DNA of 64,000 bases from Erpobdella octoculata (taxonomy: Eukaryota > Annelida > Clitellata > Hirudinida > Erpobdellidae), in assembly GCA_963978895.1 (NCBI GenBank), contig OZ022238.1, positions 42,465,155 through 42,529,154 on the forward strand, written 5' to 3'. A model generated the notes under the pieces. The model was given only the letters and a program-made list of their open reading frames with translations. It made no database searches and was not told the DNA's origin. Each line of letters begins with the position of its first letter. Position 1 is the first letter of the stretch. Shown piece after piece: positions 1 through 12,145 of the stretch. Made by a program: the position numbers and the translations under genes.

Positions 1-2411
1 AACAATGGATAATTTAACTTCAGGGTTAAAAGGTTGTGCAGCTTACCTGGACGATGTAATTGTGACCGGCACAACATTGGAAGAACACAATATGAATGTT
101 CTTGAACTATTCAAACGGATTTCAGATTTTGGTTTTAGAGTCAAGATGGACAAGTGCTCTTTTGCCAAGAAAGAGATTAAATTTCTAGGTCATATTATCA
201 GCAAAGAAGGCCGAAAACCAGACCCAGAAAAGATAACAGCAATTGTAGAAATGCCCCCACCAAAAGACAGGAAACAGTTAAAATCGTTTTTGGGTATGGT
301 TAGTTACTATTCTGTTTTTGTACCAAAGATGAGACAAATGAGAGGCCCACTAGATGAATTGGAAAAAAATGAGAAATTTGAATGGTTAAGAGTACACCAG
401 GAATCTTTCACAAACCTTAAGAAGGTGTTACAATCAAATTTATTGCTGACGCATTATGATCCCAAAAGAGACATCGTAATAGCTGCTGATGCGTGTGAAT
501 ACGGAATTGGAGCAGTGATTTCACACCGATTTCGTAATGGAACAGAAAAAGCAGTCGCTCATGCAGGCCGGGCGCTGACCCAAGCAGAAAAGAATTACGG
601 CCAAATAGAAAAAGAAGCTTTAGCCCTAGTTTTTGCAGTAAGGAAATTCCATAGATTTGTTTACGGAAGGCGGTTTACGCTTTTGACCGATCACAAGCCT
701 CTCTTGTCAGTATTTGGTTCAAAAAAAGGAATATCTGCACACGCTGCAAACAGACTACAAAGATGGGAGCTGATACTTTTAGCTTATGATTTTGAGATCG
801 AATATCGACGAACAGCAAATTTTGGTCAAGCTGATGCCTTATCAAGACTCATTGATTCCAAAAAAACAACAGGAAATGAGGATTTGATAATAGCAGGTGT
901 AAACGAAGACATCACAATGATACAAGAGGATACGATGAGACAATTACCTGTTAGTAAGAAAGATATTCAAATTATGACAGAAGAAGACTCTGAACTCAGA
1001 GAGTTAAGTGAGATCATTAAAAAAGGATTTTGGCCAAAAGTTAAACCTGGATCAAACTGGAATGCATTCCAAAGTAAAGCAACTGATTTGACTTTACATG
1101 ATGGCGTTCTATTTATGGGTGTAAGAGCAGTAATTCCAAAAAAACTGCAACAGCGTATATTGAGGATGCTACATCAGGGCCATCCAGGAATTACGAGAAT
1201 GAAAATGCTGGCCAGACAGTCGGTGTATTGGCATGGAATCGATAGAGATATTGAAAGTATGGTGAAAACCTGTGATGCATGTCAAAAAGCAGCTAAAATG
1301 CCTATAAAAAACACCTTGTCACCATGGCCTGAACCATCACAGGCCTGGGAGAGAATTCACATTGATTTTGCGGGACCAATGGAGAATTCAATGTTTCTGG
1401 TTGTTGTGGACGCATATTCAAAATGGCCAGAAATAATACAAATGAGTACGGCTACCTCAACAACGACAATTCGCGAGCTGAACAGAATGTTTGCTCGGTA
1501 TGGATTTCCCAAGACATTGGTATCAGATAACGGAACACAATTTACTTCTATGGAATTTGAAAGATTTTGTCAGTCAAAATTTATCAGTCATATCCGAATA
1601 CCTCCTTTTCATCCACAAAGTAATGGTCAAGCAGAAAGATTTGTTGATACTTTCAAAAGAACCATACAAAAGCTAAAAGGTGAAGGAATTACCGAGGAGT
1701 TAGTGCAAAAGTTTTTGTTGTGTTATAGATCTACACCATGCCCATCTAGTCCACATCAAAAATCTCCCGCAGAAAATTTTTTGGGGAGACAAATTAGAAC
1801 ACCACTATCAGACTTACAACTAAGTACTAAAAAAGACAAAAAGCATTCAGAAAAAAAAGTCTTGTATGAAGAGACAGTTCGACGAAAGGAATGGGGCAAG
1901 ACCGAGAGTTTTTAAAGAACAAGATGCGGTGTACGCTAGAGATTATAAAAATCCAAACCATCCCAGATGGATACCAGGGAAGATTTTAAAAAGAATTGGA
2001 AAAACGGTTTACGAAGTCGAGATTGACAGAAGGATTACAAAAAGGCATACAAATCAATTAAGACCAAGGAATTTAGATTGGGCACTTAAAGAAATGTTTC
2101 AGACTTTCGACATGCCAGTGCCCCTTCAAGATAAAAGTGATAAAGAGAAAGCCCCGGTAAGAATTGTGTTCCCAGAAGAGGAAGAGATGTTGGAACCAGA
2201 CATAAACGCAACCCCTCGGCTTACGGAGAATGAGGATGGAGAGAATAGACAAGGAGACCATGTTCCGAGCCATATAGATAATGAAGCCAATCCGGAGGAA
2301 TTGTCACACATTCCAACAGGAATAGAACCAGAGGCAAGACCTAAACGTTATTGCAACCCTCCAAAACGGATAGTACTGGACCCCAGTAGAAAATCATATA
2401 ATTTTCTATAA
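1..2411 (+). pseudogene. Ty3/gypsy pol, 3' part (RT end, RNase H, integrase), one frameshift
   Basis: Cut by the window edge: it opens inside reverse transcriptase at the YLDD catalytic motif (about 50-61). RNase H follows (ADACEYGIGAV, about 485-520; TDHKPLL about 688-708). Integrase has an HHCC zinc finger (about 1170-1285) and a D,D-35-E core (IHIDF about 1357, SDNGTQF about 1525, a Glu in NGQAERF about 1630). The frame stops at 1913-1915, but a GPY/F-like integrase tail (GARPRVF, then a PRWIPGKI segment) continues in another frame from about 1866 to 2411. The shift most likely lies in the A-run at 1851-1858. The tail is proline- and acid-rich. It belongs to the same broad group as the Ty3 element at 4980-21452 but is clearly a different subfamily. 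Calling it inactive rests on this one frameshift, which could also be an assembly error. Confidence 0.9.
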
Positions 2412-2422
2412 AGAGGGGGAGG
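2411..2422 (+). other. Polypurine tract of the first Ty3 element
   Basis: AAGAGGGGGAGG directly follows the pol stop codon and precedes TGTTATAT at 2423. This is the expected place and composition for the plus-strand primer just before a 3' LTR. Confidence 0.75.
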
Positions 2423-2483
2423 TGTTATATATATATATATGTTTGTTTAAATATATATATATATGGGCGTATATGTATATATG

Positions 2484-2536
<53 letters not shown>

Positions 2537-3022
2537 GTATATATATATAGATCAGTTTTTATTCTATTTCCTTCTTTATTATATCATAAGCTAAACAAAT
2601 TTATATTAAGAATAGATAATCTGAAAGATCTAGTAAGTGTTAGCAGCCACTTAAGTAGATTATATTATTACCATTTAATTAGAATAATAAAGATATAACA
2701 GTATGAAAAATTGAATAATAATAAGTTAGAAAAAGCGATATCTATATATATAAAGAATATCATAAAAATTGATAAATGAATAAACGACTAATGTAGAAAG
2801 TATAGCGATAATGATATATGCAATCACGCGGAATGAAACGAAGGCTAATAGCGAAAGTATAGCAATATTGATATATGCAATCGCGCGGAATGAAACGAAG
2901 GCATTAAACAACAAACAATTTTATGAAAAACAAATAAATAAATAACTTACCTTCTTAGAATCAGAGTAATAATAACCAAACCACTGATCTCTATAAATAA
3001 TGTTATATTATAGAGATCAGTG
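2423..3022 (+). repeat. Probable 3' LTR of the first Ty3 element (right end not defined)
   Basis: It starts TGTTATAT after the polypurine tract. The matching 5' LTR lies outside the window, so the right end cannot be fixed by comparison; I stop at the hairpin ending at 3022. It contains TA-rich stretches (2423-2550) and a 57 bp tandem duplication at about 2796-2909 carrying GCGGAATGAAACGAAGGC in both copies. Confidence 0.45.
2982..3022. repeat. Perfect 15 bp inverted repeat with 11 nt loop
   Basis: CACTGATCTCTATAA (2982-2996) is matched by its exact reverse complement at 3008-3022. A related GATCTATATATAGATC palindrome occurs at about 11888-11903. It may be a cruciform or LTR-end feature; function unknown. 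Confidence 0.7.
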
Positions 3023-3562
3023 TAACCAAACGTGGAACGTGGAACGAAAAGACTCGAAAAACGGCGATATGAAAACAACGATCGATATAAAACATTAGCA
3101 TAGAAAATTAGTTGAACAGAAAATGAAATTTTTAAATAAGTTATAAAACATTTTTTCTTTTAGACTGAAAATTCTTTTAGGAGCCAAATATTCACCATAA
3201 AATATTTCGTGCTTAATAGTTCAATGGTTATTGCAGTTCCTTAGAACAAAGTCCAACGAAGTGCCTTTTATATATATAGATGAATGTTTGTATGTATGTA
3301 TATAGGTATTGTATTCATGCATTGCTACACCATTCATCCGATCGTAATGAAATTTTCACACAACCTTGAGAGTCAAGAGGAATCAAATATAGAGAAAAAT
3401 TTTTTGAAATCCGTCACAAAATGAGCGGAGCGGGTGAGCGAGCGGGAACTATATATATATATATATATGTATGTTCGTATGTATGTATGTATGTATGTAT
3501 GTGTGTATGTATGTATGTGTATGTGCATGTATGTGTGTCTGTGTGTGTGTGTTTATGTATGT
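3023..3562. repeat. Non-genic spacer with dispersed module and GTAT repeats
   Basis: No gene is visible. Positions 3320-3455 hold a module (TGCTACACCATTCATCCGAT through GACGGAT-like sequence to GAGCGGGAACTATAT). It recurs at 36548-36690 in the same orientation, at 32818-32965 inverted, and in part at 25117-25160 and 63350-63460. It is always next to the G-rich fold-back units, so it is probably part of the same transposon family. Positions 3470-3560 are a TATG/TGTG microsatellite. Confidence 0.6.
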
Positions 3563-4719
<1,157 letters not shown>

Positions 4720-4979
4720 TATATTTAATTGAAAACTGTAATGCGTTTCTCGTCTGTAAGAACGTCATCGAGCGTTTCACTGCAAAATCAACTTTATACT
4801 TCACCTGATGTAAATGACTATAAACTAGACTAAATTTAAAAAAACTGCAAGAAAATAGTTAAAAAATGGAAGTTTATAGATGTCATAGATGTAAATCACT
4901 TAAAATATTTTGCCAAGAGTTTTCCGCTGAAAATTTTCCAAAAGTATTTTTTGAGTCGATTGAAGTTGACCTTCATCAG
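4720..4979 (+). repeat. Segmental duplication copy A, left piece
   Basis: Nearly identical to 28119-28378. The match stops at the Ty3 insertion and resumes at 21453, running to about 25160, against copy B at 28379-32868. Copy A is thus one duplicated segment of roughly 4 kb split by the retrotransposon nest. Confidence 0.9.
4866..4979 (+). pseudogene. LRR-protein gene copy A, start of first exon
   Basis: The frame opens at ATG 4866 with a Cys-rich start (YRCHRCKSLK) and is the same as the start of copy B at 28267. The coding sequence is cut after the GAC CTT CAT CAG codons by the Ty3 element at 4980 and resumes at 21458. In copy B the same codons run on uninterrupted, so copy A lost its first exon to the insertion. 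Confidence 0.75.
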
Positions 4980-5150
4980 TGTTTTGACGAGACACTCCAG
5001 GTGTAGTCAGGTGCGCCTTCCAAGCTAGCTACCGAGTTGTTGCGAGAAAGTTCTGTTTAGTGTTTTGCGAGTTGCGCGGTATTTACATTACATGTTTCTT
5101 GTTATTTATATTGTGTTTTGAAAGAATAAAGTTTTCTGAAAGACACAACA
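4980..5150 (+). repeat. 5' LTR of the Ty3 element
   Basis: Begins TGTTTTGACGAGACACTCC and ends GAAAGACACAACA. It is 171 bp, the same length as the 3' LTR. AATAAAG at 5125-5131 is a candidate polyadenylation signal inside the LTR. Confidence 0.95.
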
Positions 5151-5151
5151 A

Positions 5152-5165
5152 TTGGCGCAGTCGAC
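5152..5165 (+). other. Candidate primer-binding site
   Basis: TTGGCGCAGTCGAC lies one base after the LTR end, the position of a tRNA primer-binding site. It resembles the TGGCGCAGTC-type site of some insect gypsy elements; I do not name the tRNA. Confidence 0.65.
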
Positions 5166-6125
5166 ATGTCTGAAGTTGATAAATTAATTAAATTGTTCGC
5201 TGAGCAAGAGAGATATCGCTCAGAACAAGAAAGACTTCGCGAAAAAGAACGAGCAGAACACATAAAACAAATGGAGAGGTTGATTTTGAGTTTACAACCA
5301 TCGTCAACAAATATTCCCAGTTTCGAAGCTTTCGATCCTTTGAAAGAATTATGGAAAGATTACTGGGCAAGGTTTGAAACTTTCACTGGTGCTCATTCGG
5401 TTCCTGGTCGAAAAATACCTCAAATTTTCTTGACTAATCAAACTTCGTCAACATACAAGTTTCTTGATACGTTAGCAAGTCAGCAAACTCCGCCAAAGAA
5501 AGCGAATGACTTAACGATAGAAGAAATCGAAATGTTTATGGGAAATCAATTTAACCCATCAAAGTTTGTCGTCCGAGAAAGGTACAAATTCTGGACCGGA
5601 ATGAAACGAGAACCAGGTGAAACCATCAACCAGTTGGCGGCAAGAATTCGTCAAGCAGCGACAACTTGTGATTTCGCTTCTATCGAGAATCCACAAGACG
5701 AAGCAATGAGGACCAGATTCATCTGTTCCGTCAACAATGAAGCAGTCCTCCGAGCTCTGTTCCGCATAAATGACGATGAGTTATCTTTTGCAAGAGCAAT
5801 AGAGATAGCATGCGAAACCGAAGATGCAGCTCAAGTTGCAAAAGAAACCGTTTGCGAAAAAGCCCCATCACCTGAGAGAACGTCTCAGGTATTCAAAGTT
5901 GATCGAAGAAAGCAGAAGAAACATACGGAATATCATCAGCAGCACGCAACTGATAAAACGCCAAATGTTCCTAAAGAAAAGTGTCGACGTTGCGGTAAGA
6001 ACAACCACACTTTTAAAGAATGTCGTTTTGCAAACTACATATGCAATTTCTGTCAAAAGAAAGGACATCTGCAAGCTGTTTGTCTAAAAAAAAAGACAAG
6101 TTCAGTGTGTATTTGCAAAAGATGA
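5166..6125 (+). CDS. gag: Ty3 element Gag
   Basis: A 319-residue capsid/nucleocapsid-type protein. It has a charged N-terminal helix (residues 10-40, rich in EQER), a capsid-like middle, and two zinc knuckles near residues 272-308: CRRCGKNNHTFKEC, then CNFCQKKGHLQAVC. In the family it packages element RNA in cytoplasmic particles. It starts at the first ATG after the primer-binding site. It ends shortly after an A9 run (6086-6094). The protease frame lies in the +1 frame relative to Gag and is open back through that run, so either programmed +1 shifting or an indel there joins the two. Confidence 0.9.
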   Translation: MSEVDKLIKLFAEQERYRSEQERLREKERAEHIKQMERLILSLQPSSTNIPSFEAFDPLKELWKDYWARFETFTGAHSVPGRKIPQIFLTNQTSSTYKFLDTLASQQTPPKKANDLTIEEIEMFMGNQFNPSKFVVRERYKFWTGMKREPGETINQLAARIRQAATTCDFASIENPQDEAMRTRFICSVNNEAVLRALFRINDDELSFARAIEIACETEDAAQVAKETVCEKAPSPERTSQVFKVDRRKQKKHTEYHQQHATDKTPNVPKEKCRRCGKNNHTFKECRFANYICNFCQKKGHLQAVCLKKKTSSVCICKR

Positions 6126-6453
6126 ATTCGTGAAAGAACACGTGTTCACCATGAAAAGACGAAATCCTTTGTTGCAACAGTTGACTCTCAACAGTCAACC
6201 CTTCAGTTTTCTCATTGATAGTGGTTCCAGAGACAACTTTTGTTCACGAGCTGCATGGATCAAACTGGGGAAACCGAAGTTGCAGCTGAATGATAAAAGA
6301 TATTGTTCAGCAACGGGAGATGACATCCCAAAAATGGGCACATTTGAAACAGAAGTAAAATTGAAAAACTCAGACATCCAAAGAAGAGTGTGGTTCAATG
6401 TCACAAAAACACATAATCTCAACCTACTGGGATTTGAGGCGATAGTGATATGA
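6094..6453 (+). CDS. Ty3 element protease segment
   Basis: An open frame in +1 relative to Gag. It contains FLIDSGSRDNFCS near 6208-6245, an aspartic protease active site with D-S-G in place of the usual D-T-G, and a C-terminal NLLGFEAI motif like retropepsin ends. It ends at TGA 6451-6453, overlapping the ATG (6450-6452) of the RT frame. In relatives protease and RT are one polyprotein, so the overlap probably marks a 1-nt indel near 6440. The retropepsin fold is inferred from the motif and position. Confidence 0.7.
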   Translation, partial: RQVQCVFAKDEFVKEHVFTMKRRNPLLQQLTLNSQPFSFLIDSGSRDNFCSRAAWIKLGKPKLQLNDKRYCSATGDDIPKMGTFETEVKLKNSDIQRRVWFNVTKTHNLNLLGFEAIVI

Positions 6454-7100
6454 AGATTGACGTCACCGCATTGCTGTCAAAGAACTTCAGTTCCGTTCAA
6501 CTTATAACGGAAACAACAGAAAACCACCTTCAAAATGAATGTCAACTTTTGGGCTCTGAATACAGCGAATTGTTCGATCAACAACTGGGGTGTCTTAAAG
6601 ATGTCGAACTAGAAATAAAGTTCAAACCAGATTCGGAACCGATTTTCTGCAAGCCCCGGACAGTACCGTTTGCTATCCTGGAAAAATTGAACAGTGTGTA
6701 TGATGCAGGAATAAGAAAAGGTATATGGATTCCAGCTCAGTTCAATCATTATGGAACTCCGGTAGTTCCAGTCAGAAAACGGATTCAACCGAATCAGAAA
6801 AAGGCAGGACTAAGAATCTGTGGAGACTACTCGGTAACGATCAACTCTCAACTTGAAACACATCGTTACCCAATGCCACTTCCAGAAGATCTGATGAGAA
6901 AACTAGGAGGAAGTTTTTGCTTCAGTAAAATCGATCTCGCAGATGCATACCTCCAGATTAAACTGGCACCAGAAAGTCAAAGAAGACTAGCGTTGAGCAC
7001 GCACAAAGGTGTACTTCTACAAACACGTCTACCTTTTGGCATCACTTCAGCTCCAGGTTATTTTCAAGAAATAATGGACAAATTAACGTGTGATCTACCA
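6450..7100 (+). CDS. Ty3 element RT, N-terminal half (interrupted)
   Basis: Reverse transcriptase fingers and palm: ICGDYSVTIN (about 6816), PMPLPEDLM, FSKIDLADAYLQI (the first catalytic Asp, about 6920-6950) and LPFGITSAPGYFQ (about 7030-7060). It is broken at 7099-7101 by the P-like transposon. The frame continues without shift at 12146, four codons before YLDD. The residues read between 7101 and the stop at 7115 belong to the transposon terminus. Confidence 0.92.
7092..7100. other. Target-site duplication of the P-like element (left copy)
   Basis: GATCTACCA at 7092-7100 repeats at 12146-12154. Overlap with the terminus (CATGG...CCATG) leaves the true TSD between 7 and 9 bp, compatible with the 8 bp of P elements. 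Deleting the element and one copy restores the RT frame. Confidence 0.85.
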
Positions 7101-7350
7101 TGGACGTCTGTATAATAGCACCTGGACAGTCAACCTCGTTTGCGTGCGTACGGTAGTTGTCCGACCGTGCGCTGTACACAGCAGCGCTTATCGTTGATTA
7201 AGCACGGTTAAATAACTTTATTTCCGTCGAAAATAGTCAACACAATTAAAACACATAACAGTGGTGATTAATTCAAATACTTTATTGATTATAATGAAAC
7301 ATTAATATGTAATAAAAATTGAAACTAAAGCAATAAAAATGTCAAGTATA

Positions 7351-8783
7351 TTAATAATCAGTTCTAGCAGATACTTTGGCTATTTTTCGTTTCTTAGATT
7401 GTCCAGACTGTGAGTTGGTGTTTAAATCTTTGGCAAAGTTTTTGGCAACACAATTGAAAAATCGATTAGTGATTAGAGAATTGAGTTCATGCCCATTAAT
7501 ACACACATTCACATCAATAGGCAGGTGACCAAATGCTTGAATGCAGCCGACCCTGTCCATAACTTTTCCAAACAACTTTCTCTGGCATGTGCTGTTGAGA
7601 AGCTGCTCCATTAATGAAGAGGTTGATTTTATTTCTTCAAACACTCTCCAGCAGTCAATCATCAGTCTAAAGGTGAAGTCTGTTGGTCTGGATAAGCCGC
7701 CACGATTAATAGACTCCATAAAAGTTGCTGCAGAGTAGTTTAGTTTGTTGTCGATATCAATTGGTTCGAGTTTATTTTCTGTCACAAGGGATTCTTTGCA
7801 ATGATCTTTATACTTTCCGACGACTGACTTGATCATAAAACAGAGCAAGGTTGATGCCACAGATCCATCTAATGTTAGACCCTGAATTACACCACCAGTG
7901 TATTCTACCCGCTTGGCAACATATACTTCGTCGATCATCAACACAACATTTCTCTGAAATTCATTAAGCTTATCAATCCGTAGTTTCAAGTAGCTGGCGT
8001 TATTTAATCCATTATTAACATTTAGTCGTCTGGTGACTTTCTTTAGAGTGCTGATTGATGGCAAGCATAAAATGTTTTCATCTCGTAGAGTTGCATAAGC
8101 TACAGAACTAGATGCATAAATCATATACGAGAATATGGTAAGCTGTGGTGAATATTGACGGCCATGTTCAGGTTTCGCCAACAATTCTAACAGTTCTATG
8201 ATGAATTGTATTTTTTGGAATTTTTCATGGTCATCGCTTAAATTGCTGAAATATTTTTGGAGTCTTGGACAGCCATCTGTAGTTGTAACTCGAGTGACTG
8301 TGAGCATGGCTTTACTACCAGCACATCATCAGTAATGCCCAATAAATATATTTGCAGAACTTCATCTATATGAGCCATTGAGAAACCAGACGGTGTTGCT
8401 GCTTCAGTCGTGAGACGAGACTGGAGGTCTAAAAGGCTGATATTCGATATGTCGTCATTGGCCTTGAATGACTTTTCTTGACAATTTAATTTTGTTATTT
8501 CTTGCTCGAAGCGACGACTTGCCGTTGCTTTTGATGTTGATCGAAATTGGTTGGCTGTAGTTGATAGGTAGCTTGGAGTATTCGGAAAAATTGAAGGAAT
8601 GACACCATCTTTCAAGCGTTTCCTCGTCAATTTCTCGTCTAGTGATTTTCTTCGTCGTTCATTACTATCTTTATGCTCCTCAACATAATCACTTTCCTTA
8701 AAGTGCAAAGAACATAACTTTGAGTGTTTTGTAGGCGTGAAGTAATATATCCAGTAATATAATCCTGTCAAATGAAAACACAA
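7351..8783 (-). pseudogene. P-element/THAP9-like transposase, frameshifted
   Basis: It would cut and paste the surrounding element. The N-terminal part (8783-8250) holds the second half of a THAP zinc finger (LCSLHFKESDY; KDGVIPSIFP near 8590-8620), then a polar, probably helical region. The C-terminal part (8307-7351) is the RNase H-like catalytic region with MIDEVYVAKRVEY (first Asp, about 7910-7945) and the GTP-binding-type insertion region typical of P transposases. A one-base shift near 8250-8262, in an A-run, separates the two frames. Acceptor-like TTTGACAG at about 8766-8773 suggests an upstream exon encoding the first Cys pair, which I do not see. The C-terminal end looks short for the family. 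Confidence 0.8.
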
Positions 8784-8830
8784 TAATGATTATCAGTTGT
8801 TGAAATTGCTAAGTAGGAAATAGAATAAAA

Positions 8831-8861
<31 letters not shown>

Positions 8862-8864
<3 letters not shown>

Positions 8865-11458
8865 GGGTGCACAACCTTTTTGAGGCTAAGGGCCGAATTG
8901 TATGTTCTCAGATAGCTCGAGGGCCGGAAAAAATTTACGTTTTATAATAACAAACTAAATATACTAGTATATAAATTTACGTTAAATATTAACAACTAAT
9001 ATACATAAAATTGTAAATGAGCTACATGTCTTACTACTGTAACTATATCAAAGTGAGTTACAAAGAAATGAAAATAAGTTTTTTTTATTTATTTATTTTG
9101 CAATCAACAAAATCTAGCTGAGTCCAATCATGAATAGAAACCATTCTAATGTGATGGTTGCAACTGAATGTTTTTTTTTAATTATTTTTTCAATGTTTGG
9201 CTTTAGTTTAGTTGTTGCAACCTTTAAAATGGCAGTGAGATTGCTATCAGTCAAGCTCGATCTCAAACTGTTTTTATTCAAATTCATTATAGAAAAAGTC
9301 TGCTCACACAAATAAGTACTCCCAAACATTGAAAACAATTTTAAAGCCATAAGTTTTATTCTGCGTATTTGTTTGGACAAAGATGTCTGAAGAAGTTAAA
9401 AATGTCATTGTCTTTAAAATCCGCTTTCAAATCAGATGAACACTGAAGGTCGATGATTTCTAACTGATATTCACCAGGAACTTTGTCCACTGTACAGCCG
9501 AAGGGGTCACACATAAAATTAAACAATTCTTTACTTTTCCTGAAGTCTTGAAAACGATTTTCAAATTCCTTCTTTAATGTTGCAATTGACTCATGATGTG
9601 CTAAAAATTTACCTTGGTATTCCTGCTTGAAAAGTTGGCACGTCTGAAAGTGGACAAGATTCCCTGACTGCAGCTGAAACTGGAAGAGCTGGAGTTTCAA
9701 TTGAAAAGCTTGCAAGTCTTTAAACATATCAAAAATGAATTGACTTTTACCTTGCAGACGTTTATTGACAGTATCTAAATGACTTGTGATGTATGTAAGA
9801 AAGGCCAAGTCAGAAAGCCATGTCTTATCAGCAAACACAGCAGTTTCTCTTTCTTTCTCATTTAGAAATGTCTCAATTTCTGAACGTAATTCGAAAAATC
9901 TTTTTAACACTTTTCCTCTGCTTAGCCAACGGACGTCTTTGTGGTAAGGAATGTCTTGGTACTCAGCTTGAATTTCTTCCAAGAAAGATCTAAATTGACG
10001 GTAATTGAGGTCCCTGGCACGGATGAAATGGACCGCATTGAAAACATATTCCATAACGTTGTCAAATATCACGACACGACTACAGAGTGCTTCCTGGTGA
10101 ATAATGCAGTGGTACATATTTACAGCATCACCACAAAGACCATTTTCATTTAAATATAATTTAAGTTGACCAGCTAACCCTGTTTCCTTTCCCATCATTA
10201 AAGGAGCCCCATCTGTTGTCATACTACACATCTTGGACCACTGTAAATTTAATCTATCAAGAACTGACTTTATTCCTGTGAAAATATCTAAGCCTGTGGT
10301 ACGTCCAAGCAATGAAGCTATTCGAGCCAATTCCTGGTGACCTCAAACTTGTCGTTCACAGCTCTCACAAACACTTAGAACTGTGCAGTATCAATGTTAT
10401 CAGTGCTCTCGTCCAAAGCCACTGAAAATTATGTGCAATTTTTTATTTTGTTGTGCAACTGCTCGGTAACATCTTGTGCAAGGTCGACAACTTGGCGTTG
10501 AATCGTCATTCTTAATAACGGAACATAGCTGAAAATTGTGGATTTTTCTGGACATAATTCTGAGCAGATGCTTAAAAGACATTGACGAACAAAGTCACCA
10601 TCTGGGAAAGGCCGTGACGACTTGACCATTATCTGGGCCACTTTGCAGCTGGCCCGTGTGAAATATTTGGATTCTTCAGCCTTCCTGGTGAAAAAACTTT
10701 GCTCGCCCGATAGATTCTTCTTTAACTGCTCAATTTTTGTCTTCTCAACTCACCTTGCAAGTCGTCATAACCAGCAGCATGTTTTGTTTCATAATGTCGC
10801 CTACAGTTGAATTCTTTAATGACGCTGATCGATTCGCGGCAGATTAAACACATTATTTTACCTTTAAACAAGTCCATGAAATACTGTTTTTTCCACTCTT
10901 CATTAAACTGTCGTTGTTCTGATTGTGTGTGTGGTTTGTTTAACGTCTGTATCTGTCAATAAGACAATTTAGACGGAATGTGTGTTTGAGTGTTTGGTGA
11001 CGTGTTTATGTTGGCTTTGAGGCAGGGAGGCCACCGAAAGCACAAGGCTTTCGTGGGCACATGGCTCGACTCACTCCAGCCCACCAACTACTAAGTGCAA
11101 TAAGTTGGACAAGGACCGGCAAATCGACTTCCCATGCAGCTAGCAATTTAACCAGCCTCGGATGATCTTCATAGGCTATGGTATCGCTCCGCCGCTTTTC
11201 CGCGCCTCTCCTAGTGACTCCTAGCCTCGTTGTTTTGAATCAACTTTACGCATTTTATAGCCACAGCCACCCTCCAGTTTGTAGTGATGTGCTGCACGAA
11301 AAGTCGATAGATGCACTAACGAGTATTATAAAAATAAGTATGTTTCAAATTTTTTGAAAACGAATTTGGCTCGCGGGCCAGATTTCTGTGTTTAACGAAA
11401 TTATCCCGCGGGCCGGACAAAACACGTTGGCGGCCCGCGGGCCGGAGGTTGTGCAGCC

Positions 11459-11461
<3 letters not shown>
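8862..11461 (-). mobile_element. hAT-family DNA transposon inside the P-like element
   Basis: The termini are CAGGGGTGCACAACCT at the left and the inverse of CAGGGCTGCACAACCT at the right: classic hAT ends with CAGGG. Flanks are ATATATAT on both sides, as expected for an 8 bp duplication, but the target is a TA array so this is weak. The subterminal GGGCCG and CGGGCCGG blocks at both ends also mirror each other. It encodes a decayed minus-strand transposase. Confidence 0.9.
9114..10945 (-). pseudogene. hAT transposase (BED finger, ZBED/GTF2IRD2-like), decayed
   Basis: Minus-strand order: a BED zinc finger (EEWKKQYF..., CLICRE...HYETKH, about 10900-10780); a SRPF/VAQIMVK segment (about 10650-10600); a catalytic-Asp region ALDESTDNIDTAQF (about 10430-10390); the main frame 10330-9356 with TDGAPLMMGKETGL and DVRWLSRGKVLKRF; and the hAT dimerisation region FGSTYLCEQTFSIMN (about 9330-9290). 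Frames change at about 10725, 10440 and 9370, and stops occur near 10375 and 10327, so it is non-functional. The family resembles host genes derived from hAT transposases such as ZBED5, GTF2IRD2 and EPM2AIP1. Confidence 0.85.

Positions 11462-11521
<60 letters not shown>
11462..11521. repeat. (TA)n microsatellite flanking the hAT element
   Basis: TA repeat, the right half of the array into which the hAT element inserted (left half 8836-8861). Confidence 0.9.
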
Positions 11522-11524
<3 letters not shown>

Positions 11525-12145
11525 AACATATATATAACAGAGATATATCTATTATTTTTAATGAATCTTTAAATAATCATACACAAATCAACTATAAATT
11601 GCTGTAGAGAGGCAATATAACATAATTAACATAAATAATCCGACCGAGTTCGAGAACGACATAATAACAAAACGCATCAGCGATCCGAGATTGATCAAGT
11701 TTATTCTAATTTGTCAATAGAATTATAATAAGAATAAAATCAAGTTCCACAAACCTTAAAGCCTTAAATAAATAAAAATATCAGGTTGTTTACAAATGAA
11801 TAAAATTACAACGCAACACAAAACGCAACGATAATCCACACGAGTTAGTGAAAGTTAGTAGTAAGCACTGATCTATTTACAGCATGATCTATATATAGAT
11901 CAGTGGTGGTAGTTAGTAGTGAGTCTAATCGAATAAAAAAAGATGCGTATTTTTAACTTTTTGATTGTATAATAGATTAAACACAAATTTCCAATGTTCA
12001 AAATTTAAATTAACTAATTATTTATTATGCCTGGTCGGTTTAAGAACCTACACGCTACAATAAGAAAGTCGGACAACTACCGTACACATCAGCGCAAGCA
12101 AGGCTCAACCTTGCCCGTCCAGGTGCTATTATACAGACGTCCATG

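Larger units (their letters stand above)
7099..12145 (-). mobile_element. P-element-like (THAP) DNA transposon
   Basis: The terminal inverted repeats start CATGGACGTCTGTATAATAG and continue AGCACCTGGAC. A second matched block (GTACGGTAGTTGTCCGAC, about 7149-7166; inverse at about 12069-12086) follows after a diverged spacer. P elements also begin with CA and make 8 bp duplications. It carries a minus-strand THAP-type transposase and is interrupted by a hAT element at 8862-11461. Positions 7117-7350 and 11470-12060 are non-coding subterminal sequence; I could not find the exon for the N-terminal half of the THAP finger. Confidence 0.88.
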
